Source of the DNA: CAYPGJ01 sp964638515
GTDB taxonomy: Bacteria > Planctomycetota > Phycisphaerae > Phycisphaerales > UBA1924
Reading direction: 5' to 3'
Length of the DNA: 22,970 nucleotides
Assembly (NCBI GenBank): GCA_964638515.1
Contig: CAZWZL010000040.1
Span: forward strand, 1 to 22,970
Both the position numbers and the translations under genes were made by a program. A model generated the notes under the pieces. That model worked only from the letters and a program-made list of their open reading frames with translations. It had not been told where the DNA came from and made no database searches. Positions 16,043 to 22,970 of this stretch are shown here, piece by piece. Numbering within the stretch: position 1 is the stretch's first letter; each line of letters begins with the position of its first letter.

Positions 16043-17458
16043 ATGCAACAACGGCTGATGGTGTCCGTTTTCGTCTCGCTCGTGCTTGCGCTCGGAGCGC
16101 GCGCGCAGGATCACGCCCATGACGGGCACGATCACGCGCCCGTGCCGACCGCGATCGCGCAGGCCGGCGTGGCCATCCCTGATTCGCCCGCGGGCCGCCA
16201 GCTCTCGTGGATTCTCGAGCAGATGGCGTCGAAGGAGGATGTCGTCACCGACGGCCGCTTCACGGAGGCGTTCCTCGAGCAGGTGCCGCCGGATCGGCTG
16301 CGCCTGGTGTTCAGTCAGCTGCGCTCCGCGCTCGGCGACATCTCGCTGCTGCGCATCGACGAAAAATCGCCCGAATCGCTGGTCGCGGCCGTGCGGTCCG
16401 GCGCCAACCAGACAACGTGGCGCATCATCGTCGGCGTCGAAGCCAACGAGCCGAACCGCATGGAGGCCCTGCTCTTCCAGCCTGCGCCGGAAGAATCGAT
16501 CAAGCCGCTCACCTCGTGGGCCGACGCGGACGAGGCCCTGCGATCACTGGGCGAAAAGCCATCCCTGGGCGTCTACCGGGTGACTCCGGAAGGAAGACTC
16601 CGCGCCGTGCACACGCTCAACGACGATCAGCCCCTCGCGATCGGCTCCGCCTTCAAGCTGTTCGTGCTGCAGGCCGTCGGCGATGAGGTGCGGGCCGGTC
16701 GCCTCGCGTGGGCCACGCCGATCGAGATCCGCGACGAATGGAAATCGCTGCCCTCCGGCGTGATGCAGAATCTCCCCCGAGGCACGGAGAAACCCCTCGC
16801 GGAGTACGCCCGACAGATGATCTCCATCAGCGATAACACCGCCACCGATCACCTCCTCCGCACGGTGGGCCGCGACAAGGTCGAGGCGCGCTTCCTCGAG
16901 CAGGTCGGAGCGCACGGCCGAACGCTTCCCTTCCTCACCACGCGCGAGATGTTCGCCACGAAGCTGTCGTCCGACGCATCGCTGCTCGACCGATACGCCG
17001 ACGCCGACATCGAAACCCGACGGGCCATGATCGCCGAGGACGGAGAGGTGACCATGGTCGAGCCGGACCTGTCCCTCGCTGGGCAGTGGCGCGTGCCGCA
17101 GCGGGTGGACGCCGTGGAGTGGTTCGTGAGCGCCCGCGATCTGAGCGAGGCATTGGTGGCCTTGCACACGCTCTCTCAAGAGGAGGGCATGGGCGAACTC
17201 TGGCGCGCCCTGTCCATCAACCCCGGCATCCCGGAGTTGCGGACGAATTGGGCCAGCGTGGGCTTCAAGGGAGGCTCGGAGCCGGGCGTGCTCAATGTGA
17301 CATGGCTGCTCGAACGCCACGCGGAGAAGGGCGGCGGCTGGGCGGCCGTCTCTCTCACGGTCAACGACACCGCCAGCCCGCTGGACGAGCGCACGGCCAT
17401 CGGGCTGGCGCACCGCGTCATCGAGCACCTCGACGCCACGTGGAGCCAGACACCCTGA
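16043..17458 (+). CDS. Secreted serine hydrolase, class A beta-lactamase-like, with N-terminal domain
   Basis: Exported protein of 471 residues. The signal peptide (about 1-21) is followed by a His-rich start of the mature chain (H24, H26, H29, H31). An alpha/beta domain spans about 50-155, and a penicillin-binding/beta-lactamase-type catalytic domain about 175-465. Catalytic motifs are S202-xx-K205 (GSAFK), S263-D-N265 and K409-G-G, replacing KTG. No Glu166-type loop is obvious, so true beta-lactamase activity is doubtful. The two-domain layout recalls the ORF12-like family (steroid-isomerase-like domain plus serine hydrolase) known from clavulanate clusters; that is a likeness by layout only. 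It is preceded by a terminator and a TATTCT box (16014-16019) and converges with the TPR gene. An esterase or peptidoglycan-related role is equally possible. Confidence 0.87.
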   Translation: MQQRLMVSVFVSLVLALGARAQDHAHDGHDHAPVPTAIAQAGVAIPDSPAGRQLSWILEQMASKEDVVTDGRFTEAFLEQVPPDRLRLVFSQLRSALGDISLLRIDEKSPESLVAAVRSGANQTTWRIIVGVEANEPNRMEALLFQPAPEESIKPLTSWADADEALRSLGEKPSLGVYRVTPEGRLRAVHTLNDDQPLAIGSAFKLFVLQAVGDEVRAGRLAWATPIEIRDEWKSLPSGVMQNLPRGTEKPLAEYARQMISISDNTATDHLLRTVGRDKVEARFLEQVGAHGRTLPFLTTREMFATKLSSDASLLDRYADADIETRRAMIAEDGEVTMVEPDLSLAGQWRVPQRVDAVEWFVSARDLSEALVALHTLSQEEGMGELWRALSINPGIPELRTNWASVGFKGGSEPGVLNVTWLLERHAEKGGGWAAVSLTVNDTASPLDERTAIGLAHRVIEHLDATWSQTP

Positions 17459-17466
17459 GCACGAAA

Positions 17467-17497
17467 CCGCCCGCAGCCTCCGGAGCGGCGCGGGCGG
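17467..17497. terminator. Hairpin between convergent genes
   Basis: CCGCCCGC (17467-17474) and GCGGGCGG (17490-17497) form an 8-bp stem between the hydrolase and TPR gene stops. The minus-strand side is followed by TTTCGT, a weak T tract; the plus side has none. It probably serves both genes. Confidence 0.5.
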
Positions 17498-17527
17498 TGG
17501 TGGTCGTCGGTCTGGCTCGATGCAATC

Positions 17528-18148
17528 TCAATCGCAGCCGGGACGGCGGCGCAGCAGGTCCCGCAGGTTGTACGCCGCGTTTGAACGGTCTCCACGCTCG
17601 ATCGCGCATTCCACGGCCCGCAGCGCCTCGCGGTCATCCCCCATCAGGTACGACACCGCGCCCAGCATGAACGCCTCGTCCCTCGCCGCACGCCGCCAGG
17701 AAGGATGACGCGTCCCGCGCGATGTGTATCGATCCCGAAGATCGCACAGCGCTTCGTCGATGGCCCCGGAGTTCGGCGCGCGCACCCCCTCCGGATCGCA
17801 ATCGAACGCATCCCGCATGGCCCACACGGCCGCGCGATCGTCACCGCACATGGCGGACGCGAGCGCGTACCCCACGTTCGCCTCCGCCTCGCTCGGCCTC
17901 AGGCGCGACGCCCGCCCGAACAGCCGCTGCGCGTCGGCGTAGCACGCGCACTCAAACTGTTCCCAGCCCTGCGCCACGAGATCGGCGTACGTCGATCGCG
18001 CGGGCCGGCACTCCGGCTGCCACACCGTCGTCACCACCACGCCGCGCGACGGGCGAGCGGGCGTTCCGCACCGCTCGGGCCGGGCCAGCGCCGGAGCGCC
18101 GAGCAACGCGATGGAGGCGATCGTGAAACCGATTCGTGAGCGCGACAT
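17528..18148 (-). CDS. Secreted Cys-rich TPR-like protein
   Basis: 206 residues with a signal peptide (MSRSRIGFTIASIALLGAPALA). After a short linker come helical pairs that read as tetratricopeptide-like repeats at about 58-91 (YADA-Q-LFGRASRLRPSEAEA), 91-124 and 157-190, suggesting a protein-binding scaffold. The mature part has nine cysteines (near 27, 47, 67, 69, 101, 117, 135, 181 and 205), many for an exported protein of this size, and disulfides are likely. The start at 18148 is set by GGGAG, six to seven bases upstream; a frame extension of 32 codons lacks signal-peptide character. It follows the Tyr-rich gene in the same direction after 131 bases and may be co-expressed. No enzymatic motif is seen. 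TPR assignment is by pattern, moderately sure. Confidence 0.78.
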   Translation of the reverse strand: MSRSRIGFTIASIALLGAPALARPERCGTPARPSRGVVVTTVWQPECRPARSTYADLVAQGWEQFECACYADAQRLFGRASRLRPSEAEANVGYALASAMCGDDRAAVWAMRDAFDCDPEGVRAPNSGAIDEALCDLRDRYTSRGTRHPSWRRAARDEAFMLGAVSYLMGDDREALRAVECAIERGDRSNAAYNLRDLLRRRPGCD

Positions 18149-18279
18149 GTCGTGCTCCCTGCGAGAGTGCGGCCCGGGCGTGACGCCGATTCGGGCCGAG
18201 TTGTGCGAACGGGCGCCCCGCACATCGCAGGCCGCCCGCTCCATTCAGACGCCGAGTCGTCGCGCGAGTTCCTCGTGAA

Positions 18280-18780
18280 TCAGCGCCGGTAGTGCGGGCG
18301 ATTCGTGTACACGCGCACCGGCGCGCACCCGCGCTCGTACCTCCGCCCGTAGTTCGACTGATACGTCGTGTATCGCGCCGGTCGATACTGCGCCACCGGC
18401 GCCCCGCTGTACACCGTCGCGCCGTACGACGAATACACCGTGGGACGGCTCGAGGACGACGCCCACACCACACCACCGCCGTACCCGGATTGGATCGGGC
18501 CGCACGCCGAAGGCCGCCCCACATACCCGGACGAGTACGACACGTGCGTCACCACGCGAGGCCGCTGCGGCGCGTAGTACGACCGATGCTCGTACACCGG
18601 CCTCGGCGCCACGTACACGCGCGGCTGCACATACCCCCACCCTCCGTGGTGATACGAGGGAGGCGGGCAATACCCGCCCCCGCCCACGCGCACCGAAAAC
18701 TGCACACCGCCCGCTGCCACCGGCGCGCTCAGCAATCCGACCGCGATCAACCCGACAATCGTTCGTCCCAATCCTCGCAT
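18280..18780 (-). CDS. Small secreted Tyr/Gly/Pro-rich protein
   Basis: 166 residues with a signal peptide (MRGLGRTIVGLIAVGLLSAPVAA). The mature chain is low-complexity: about 20 tyrosines, many Gly, Ser, Pro and Arg, and three cysteines. Short SYSS/VYSS/VYVAPRPVY-like motifs recur without an exact period. GAGGAG stands seven bases before the ATG at 18780, which fixes the start; upstream in-frame ATG codons would precede the signal peptide. No family is recognised. Composition suggests a surface, matrix or cell-wall-associated structural protein, as in Tyr-rich adhesive or crosslinked proteins, but this is inference. It stands upstream of the TPR gene in the same direction. Confidence 0.72.
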   Translation of the reverse strand: MRGLGRTIVGLIAVGLLSAPVAAGGVQFSVRVGGGGYCPPPSYHHGGWGYVQPRVYVAPRPVYEHRSYYAPQRPRVVTHVSYSSGYVGRPSACGPIQSGYGGGVVWASSSSRPTVYSSYGATVYSGAPVAQYRPARYTTYQSNYGRRYERGCAPVRVYTNRPHYRR

Positions 18781-18916
18781 GGCATCGCTCCTCTCACGAG
18801 CCCGGACGCCCCGCGCACTCGGCTCACCCGAGCCCAGCCCGAGGGGCATCGCCTCCCCCGGCTCTCTGTTCGTACGGGTGACCGGACCGGAAGTTCCGAA
18901 ACCCCCACCCGAGGGC

Positions 18917-19858
18917 CTAGCCCTGCGCCACGCCCTTGCGCCGCCGGGGCGGAAAGATCGGCGTCGCCTGATTCAAGGCCTCGCCGAGCCGCAGCGGCCC
19001 AACTTTCGTGATCCGGTCCCACGCGCTCCGGGCCAGCTCCGGGCTGTACTCCACCCCGATGGCTCGCCGCTGCAGCGCTCTCGCCACCGTCAGCGTCGTC
19101 CCCGATCCGTTGAACGGGTCGAGCACCAGGTCTCCCTCGTTGGAGCACGCCCGGATCACCCGCTCCAGGTACGCCTCGGGCAGCTGATTGTCGTGGTTCG
19201 CCCGACGCTCCTTGTTGTTTCCCTGGATGCGACCCCAGTACTTCCCGTACCACACGTCCATCGGCACCCGGAGCCCGTTCTTCCCCTCCTTCTTCGCGTG
19301 CGTCCGTGGGTCAAAGTAGATCGTCGCGCGATCGGATGGCTCCAGAATCTCATCCGGGTTCCACACCCGCCGCGCCGGGTCCTTCGCGAAGTACAGCGCG
19401 TGCACCTTCGACATGATGAACGAGCCCATCCGGTTCTGACCGAATCGGAAGTGCCAGATGCACCAGTTCACCATCGTCAGACCGCGCTTCTTCAGGTGCA
19501 CCACGATCTCGGCCGCCGAATCATCCGGAATGTTCACCCACATCGACCCGTGCGCCGCCAGCGCGTCCACGCACAGGTCAAGCCAGCGGTACGTGAAGTC
19601 GAGATAGTCACTCCGCGGCAGGTCATCGTCCCACCGGTCATACCCGCGGCTCCAATTGAACGGCGGGTCCGCAAAGATCAGGTCCACCCGGTGTTCCACG
19701 CACTCGGGCAGACGCGCGAGCACCTCGCGGCAATCACCGACGTACAGGCGCGTCTCCGGCCCATCCGCGCCGTACGTGGGCTCGATCACGCCGCTCCCGT
19801 GGCGTGCGGGCGCGCGCGGCGGGCGCTTGCGTGGTGAATTCGGCGCGCTCTCGGGCAT
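18917..19858 (-). CDS. Site-specific DNA methyltransferase (N6-adenine/N4-cytosine, beta type)
   Basis: SAM-dependent DNA amino-methyltransferase of 313 residues. Motif IV (ADPPFNW, 63-69) precedes the likely target-recognition part (about 80-220) and motif I (DPFNGSGTT, 247-255), the order of the beta class (PF01555). The segment NNKERRANHDNQLPEAYLERVI (about 214-235) is typical of the class. No restriction endonuclease, specificity subunit or CcrM-type C-terminal domain lies nearby, so it is an orphan enzyme and may have a regulatory or cell-cycle role. Target sequence cannot be predicted. The start at 19858 was chosen because AGAGGA lies nine bases upstream; an ATG 21 bases earlier has no good site. 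Its neighbours are secreted proteins on the same strand. Confidence 0.9.
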   Translation of the reverse strand: MPESAPNSPRKRPPRAPARHGSGVIEPTYGADGPETRLYVGDCREVLARLPECVEHRVDLIFADPPFNWSRGYDRWDDDLPRSDYLDFTYRWLDLCVDALAAHGSMWVNIPDDSAAEIVVHLKKRGLTMVNWCIWHFRFGQNRMGSFIMSKVHALYFAKDPARRVWNPDEILEPSDRATIYFDPRTHAKKEGKNGLRVPMDVWYGKYWGRIQGNNKERRANHDNQLPEAYLERVIRACSNEGDLVLDPFNGSGTTLTVARALQRRAIGVEYSPELARSAWDRITKVGPLRLGEALNQATPIFPPRRRKGVAQG

Positions 19859-19867
19859 GCGGCGTGG

Positions 19868-19873
19868 TCCTCT
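19868..19873 (-). promoter_or_regulatory. Ribosome binding site that decides the methyltransferase start
   Basis: AGAGGA on the minus strand, nine bases before the ATG at 19858. It lies inside the reading frame of the alternative upstream ATG at 19879, which makes the shorter product more likely. Confidence 0.55.
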
Positions 19874-20006
19874 CCGCATCGAGCGTACCCCGGGGCGCGT
19901 CGTCGCGCCACCTCCGATCCGCCCGATGCCTCGCGCGCAGTGTAGCGCAACACGCGCCGCCGCGCCAGCCCCGAGCGCCCCACCCCCCCGAGCGCATCAC
20001 GCCGGC

Positions 20007-20891
20007 TCAGCGACCGCGCGCCAACTCGAGAAACGTGCGCAGCTGCTCGCCGGTCAGCACCGAGGACAGCGTGCGGAACAACTCCCGCCGGTCCGCCTCC
20101 GTCGCGTCCCCCAGAATCCGACGCTGGCCATACGTGTTGATCGCGTTCCGAACCCTCGGCTCCTGCTCGGGGGTCAACTCCAGCGCATCGAGCGCCTCCT
20201 CCAGCCGCTCGCGCCCCAGCGTGGTCTCGCGCTCGTACGCCCGCCGGATCTCGCCCCCGAAGCCGCGGAGCATCTCGTCGCGCGCGGCCTCCCTGAACTC
20301 CACCCCCCGGCGCGCCGCGTCGTCTCGAATCTCGCCCAGCAGCGCCTCGCGATACTCCTCGAGCATCCGCTGAAACTCGCCCCGCTCGTGCTCGCCCAGC
20401 GCGCTCGCGAGCGACTCCCGAAACACGCGCTGATCCTCGCGCGTCGGAGCGTCCTGCGCCAGCGCGCGAATCGTCTCGCCCGCGCTGGCCCTTCCCTCCG
20501 GCCCGCTCGCAACATCGCTCTGCAGCTGAATGATCTCCTTGACGTGCGCGCGGAAGAACGCGTCCCAGGCCGAGGACCGCGCCACGAGCAACGCGTCGAC
20601 GCGAGCCCGGGTCGGCGCATCCAGCCGCCCGCGCAACAGACCGATCGCCGCTTCCTCCGGCGACGCGTCCGGGCGCTCGAGCCGCCCCTCCGAATCCCGC
20701 CGCACGAGCGTCAGCCTCTCCAGCAGATCCACGCCCGGCCCGCGAAGCACCTCATGATCGCTCTGCGGAAACGGGTTCTCCGGCGTGCGCCCCGGCGGCT
20801 GCGACGGAAGCGGCACGCCATCGCTCGGCTGCCCTGACGCCAGCCCAACACCACACCCCGTCATCACCGCCAGGATCACGAGTCGCCGCAT
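20007..20891 (-). CDS. Secreted all-helical protein of unknown function
   Basis: 294 residues. The N-terminus MRRLVILAVMTGCGVGLASG is an export signal; a Cys at residue 13 after MTG is only a poor lipobox, so lipidation is uncertain. After a Pro-rich stretch (about 22-50) the rest is charged amphipathic helix, with the closing segments LTPEQEPRVRNAINTY and VLTGEQLRTFLELARG. Such 'LTxEQ' helical endings recall Spy/CpxP-like or other planctomycete periplasmic proteins, but no family can be asserted. GGGAG seven bases upstream fixes the start at 20891. It is divergent from pyrE across 81 bases. Function unknown. Confidence 0.8.
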   Translation of the reverse strand: MRRLVILAVMTGCGVGLASGQPSDGVPLPSQPPGRTPENPFPQSDHEVLRGPGVDLLERLTLVRRDSEGRLERPDASPEEAAIGLLRGRLDAPTRARVDALLVARSSAWDAFFRAHVKEIIQLQSDVASGPEGRASAGETIRALAQDAPTREDQRVFRESLASALGEHERGEFQRMLEEYREALLGEIRDDAARRGVEFREAARDEMLRGFGGEIRRAYERETTLGRERLEEALDALELTPEQEPRVRNAINTYGQRRILGDATEADRRELFRTLSSVLTGEQLRTFLELARGR

Positions 20892-20935
20892 CGCACGCTC
20901 CCTTCGACCGTTGTTCCGCAGAATCCAACGCGGCA

Positions 20936-20965
20936 TTCACGCACCTTCTTGCCCGACGCTAGGCT
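20936..20965 (+). promoter_or_regulatory. Possible promoter of pyrE, leaderless
   Basis: TTCACG (20936-20941) and TAGGCT (20960-20965), 18 bases apart, stand seven bases before the pyrE ATG, which has no Shine-Dalgarno. The start site would fall at the ATG. The -10 box is non-consensus, so this is tentative. Confidence 0.35.
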
Positions 20966-20972
20966 CCCTCCC

Positions 20973-21515
20973 ATGACCCGAGAAGAACTCGCTCAACGCA
21001 TCGCCGACGCCTCCCTCCTCCGAGGCACGTTCACCCTCCGCTCCGGCCGCACGTCGAGCTACTACCTCGATAAGTACCGCTTCTCCACCCGCCCCGAGGT
21101 CCTCCGCGAACTCGCCAAGCTCTTCGCCCAACGCATCGACGCCTGGTCCGCAGCGGCCGGCCCCGTGCAGCGGCTCGCCGGCGCCGAGCTCGGCGGCATA
21201 CCGCTCGTCACCGCCGCGGCCATGCAGACCGGCCTCCCCTGCATCTTCGTCCGCAACAGGAAAAAGGACTACGGCACGGCCAAGCAGATCGAGGGCGAAC
21301 TCAACAAGGGCGACACGCTCATCTTCCTCGAGGACGTCGCCACCACCGGCGGCCAGGCGCTCGAGGCCGTGGCATCGCTCCGTGAAGAAGGCGCCAACGT
21401 GCTTGGCGTCATCGCCACCATCGACCGGCTCGAGGGCGCGCGCGAAAACATGGAGAAAGCCGGCGTTCGATTCGAAGCCCTGTTCACCAAGCGTGATCTG
21501 GGCGTGACGGAGTAA
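20973..21515 (+). CDS. pyrE: Orotate phosphoribosyltransferase
   Basis: Cytoplasmic enzyme of pyrimidine synthesis that joins orotate and PRPP to give OMP. 180 residues, normal for the family. The PRPP motif IFLEDVATTGGQA (117-129) is intact, the flexible catalytic loop NRKKDYGTAKQIEGE lies at about 95-109, and GAELGGIPL (70-78) precedes the core. The N-terminal FTLRSGRTSSYYLDKY segment (about 20-35) binds orotate in relatives. The start at 20973 fits the family N-terminus; an in-frame ATG 24 bases upstream has no support. No other pyr genes are present. It is convergent with the PEP-CTERM gene 24 bases away. Confidence 0.95.
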   Translation: MTREELAQRIADASLLRGTFTLRSGRTSSYYLDKYRFSTRPEVLRELAKLFAQRIDAWSAAAGPVQRLAGAELGGIPLVTAAAMQTGLPCIFVRNRKKDYGTAKQIEGELNKGDTLIFLEDVATTGGQALEAVASLREEGANVLGVIATIDRLEGARENMEKAGVRFEALFTKRDLGVTE

Positions 21516-21519
21516 TCCG

Positions 21520-21534
21520 CCGCGCCACGCGCGG
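21520..21534. terminator. Short hairpin between convergent pyrE and PEP-CTERM genes
   Basis: CCGCG (21520-21524) and CGCGG (21530-21534) form a 5-bp stem in the 24-base gap between two stop codons. It has no T tract on either side, so it is a weak terminator candidate. Confidence 0.25.
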
Positions 21535-21539
21535 TCCGC

Positions 21540-22178
21540 TCAACGCCGCCGACGAAGGCCGATGAGCCCCAGCCCCGCGCACGCCATCAGCCCCGGCGCC
21601 GGCATCGGGATCACCACGAACTCCAGCCCGTAATGCGCCGAGAACACCACCGCCGGCGGCAGCCCCAGCGCGTCGAACATCGCCGTCGCGTGGATCTCGT
21701 ACGAGCCCGCGCTCAGCGAGTGCACGCCCGTGCCGATCACGCCCCCGCCGGCGTGCTTCAGCTCGACATCGATCGTCGCCGTCGGCGCGAGGAACACCGC
21801 GAAGAAATCCCACGATATCGTCGCGTCCGTCAGCAGATCGAAGAACACATGTAGCTCGGCCTTGGCCGCCGCGTCATACCCGCCGAACGGCACGAGCGAG
21901 AAAGATTCTCCGCCTCCCAACGCCGCGATCTTGTCCATCGTGAAACTCGTTGTCAGGTCCGCCGCGACGCTGCTCAGCAACGAAGGCGTCAGGTCGTCCC
22001 CGTGCAACACGAAGTCGGCAACGCCCGCGGGCGCCGTGCCGAGAAACCCGCCCGGGCCACTCAGATCCAACACCGACCCGCTCACCGTCCCCGTCCTCGA
22101 CGTGATCGAGATCGGCCCGGCCAACGCGCACGAAGCACACAACAACGACGCCAACGCCACAACACCATGATGTCTCAT
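21540..22178 (-). CDS. Secreted protein with PEP-CTERM-like sorting tail
   Basis: 212 residues. The signal peptide (MRHHGVVALASLLCASCALA) is followed by a beta-rich body with no recognised enzyme motif. The C-terminus has the tripartite sorting pattern: a short Pro-containing motif PMPAPG (191-196), a hydrophobic helix (197-208) and a basic end RRRR. PEP-CTERM tails direct proteins to an exosortase in the inner membrane and then to the surface or matrix; the PAP-type variant is common in Phycisphaerae. No exosortase gene is in the window. AGGAG seven bases upstream fixes the start at 22178. The 222 bases before it are somewhat AT-richer and must hold its promoter; I could not assign boxes. 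Confidence 0.83.
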   Translation of the reverse strand: MRHHGVVALASLLCASCALAGPISITSRTGTVSGSVLDLSGPGGFLGTAPAGVADFVLHGDDLTPSLLSSVAADLTTSFTMDKIAALGGGESFSLVPFGGYDAAAKAELHVFFDLLTDATISWDFFAVFLAPTATIDVELKHAGGGVIGTGVHSLSAGSYEIHATAMFDALGLPPAVVFSAHYGLEFVVIPMPAPGLMACAGLGLIGLRRRR

Positions 22179-22400
22179 CGAATCGCTCCTCACACACTTT
22201 TGACCGAACCGCGGCGTCGTGGTCGCGATCACCAGAACACGCCCCCCGGATCTCACCACAACGTACAGGCGCGCCCGCCCCGTGCGAACGAATCATCCGG
22301 AAAATCACGGCTTTTCTTCGCGCCGCCTCCCGACGCGAACATACGAACAACGTGCTATCACACGAGCCGCCTCGCACCCGATATCACCGCTCACGCCCTC

Positions 22401-22970
22401 TCAGATGGGATGTTCTCGGCGACGGGCCTCGCAGCCCTCAAGGTGGTCATTCACCATCCCCACGGCCTGCATGAACGCGTAGCAGATCGTCGACCCCACA
22501 AACGTGAACCCCCGCTTCCGAAGCGCCTTCGACAGGGCGTCCGACTCCGCCGTCCGCGCCGGCACATCCTTCATCGAACCCGGCGCCTTGTGCGCTGCCG
22601 GAGACGTTTCCGGGGGCGCAAACCCCCACACCAGATCCGCGAACGACCCGCACTCCTCCTGCGCCCTGAGAAACGCGCGGGCGTTCGTCCGCGCTCCGAA
22701 CACCTTGAGCCGGTTTCGCACGATCCCCGGATTGCGCAGCAGCTTCTCGAGGCGCGCATCCGTGAACCGCGCCACCCTCTCAGGATCGAACTCGGCGAAC
22801 GCCTCGCGATATGCATCGCGCTTCTTCAGGATCGTCGCCCACGACAGCCCCGCCTGCGCCCCCTCCAGAATCAGGAACTCGAACAGCACGCGATCATCAC
22901 GCACCGGCCTCCCCCACTCCTCGTCGTGGTACGCGCGCATCAGGTCGGACGACTCGGCCCAGGGACAGCG
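22401..22970 (-). CDS. tag: DNA-3-methyladenine glycosylase I (5' end outside window)
   Basis: Base-excision repair enzyme that removes 3-methyladenine from DNA. 189 residues are visible. The frame runs off the window edge, beginning RCPWAESSDLMRAYHDEEWG, so the true start lies a few codons beyond; the internal ATG at 22940 is not the start. All four zinc ligands of the Tag family are present: Cys2, His15, His176 and Cys180 in window numbering. The catalytic-pocket Glu36 lies in EGAQAGLSW. The C-terminal part (SDALSKALRKRGFTFVGSTICYAFMQAVG) is the Tag signature. Very close in length to E. coli Tag. Confidence 0.95.
   Translation of the reverse strand, partial: RCPWAESSDLMRAYHDEEWGRPVRDDRVLFEFLILEGAQAGLSWATILKKRDAYREAFAEFDPERVARFTDARLEKLLRNPGIVRNRLKVFGARTNARAFLRAQEECGSFADLVWGFAPPETSPAAHKAPGSMKDVPARTAESDALSKALRKRGFTFVGSTICYAFMQAVGMVNDHLEGCEARRREHPI

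Noticed and set aside
18884..18900. CGGAA-G-TTCCG inverted repeat upstream of the Tyr-rich gene
   Set aside because: Only 5 bp per arm, between two genes of the same strand, and no known operator matches.
1..22970. CRISPR, tRNA, rRNA, insertion sequence, phage genes
   Set aside because: No repeat-spacer pattern, RNA-gene signature, transposase motif or phage protein was seen on either strand.

Overview
The window looks like chromosomal DNA of a planctomycete, most likely of the Phycisphaerae type. The DNA is very GC-rich. It encodes many secreted proteins of planctomycete flavour: a VCBS/FG-GAP repeat protein, a protein with a PEP-CTERM-like tail ending in four arginines, and a DUF3352-like protein. 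It also has a membrane serine/threonine kinase paired with an ECF-type sigma factor. I see 18 protein genes (two touch the window edges) and no rRNA, tRNA, CRISPR array, insertion sequence or prophage. The taxonomic call is an inference from gene content, not from a marker gene.

Left part (1-8235): a short-chain fatty acid transporter (atoE-like, +), a GH57 alpha-glucan hydrolase (+) with a readable promoter that predicts a leaderless mRNA, a nine-repeat VCBS protein (-), and then divergently a PDZ-less trypsin-like protease followed by a secreted DUF3352-like protein (+).

Middle part (8377-17458): on the minus strand, in transcription order, an ECF sigma factor, a three-part membrane Ser/Thr kinase, a Hal2-type 3'(2'),5'-bisphosphate nucleotidase, and (after a 173-base gap) a Do/HtrA protease with its own terminator. 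Divergent from the sigma gene is a membrane-anchored coiled-coil protein. The 298-base region between them holds a perfect 12-bp direct repeat and three consecutive hairpins leading to the coiled-coil gene. This is the most interesting block: it resembles kinase-controlled sigma factor systems, and the sigma protein has lost most of the acidic region 2.2 signature usual in ECF factors. A secreted class-A-beta-lactamase-like serine hydrolase follows.

Right part (17528-22970): a Cys-rich TPR protein and a Tyr/Gly-rich small secreted protein (both -), an orphan beta-type DNA methyltransferase (-), a secreted helical protein (-), pyrE (+), a PEP-CTERM-like protein (-) and the DNA repair glycosylase tag (-, cut by the window end).

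By eye the plus strand is C-rich at both ends of the window and G-rich from about 9 to 17.4 kb, whatever the gene direction. This suggests that the middle block was inverted or acquired separately. The window is mostly envelope and regulatory genes plus scattered housekeeping genes (pyrE, tag). The candidate new system is the sigma-kinase-coiled-coil locus.
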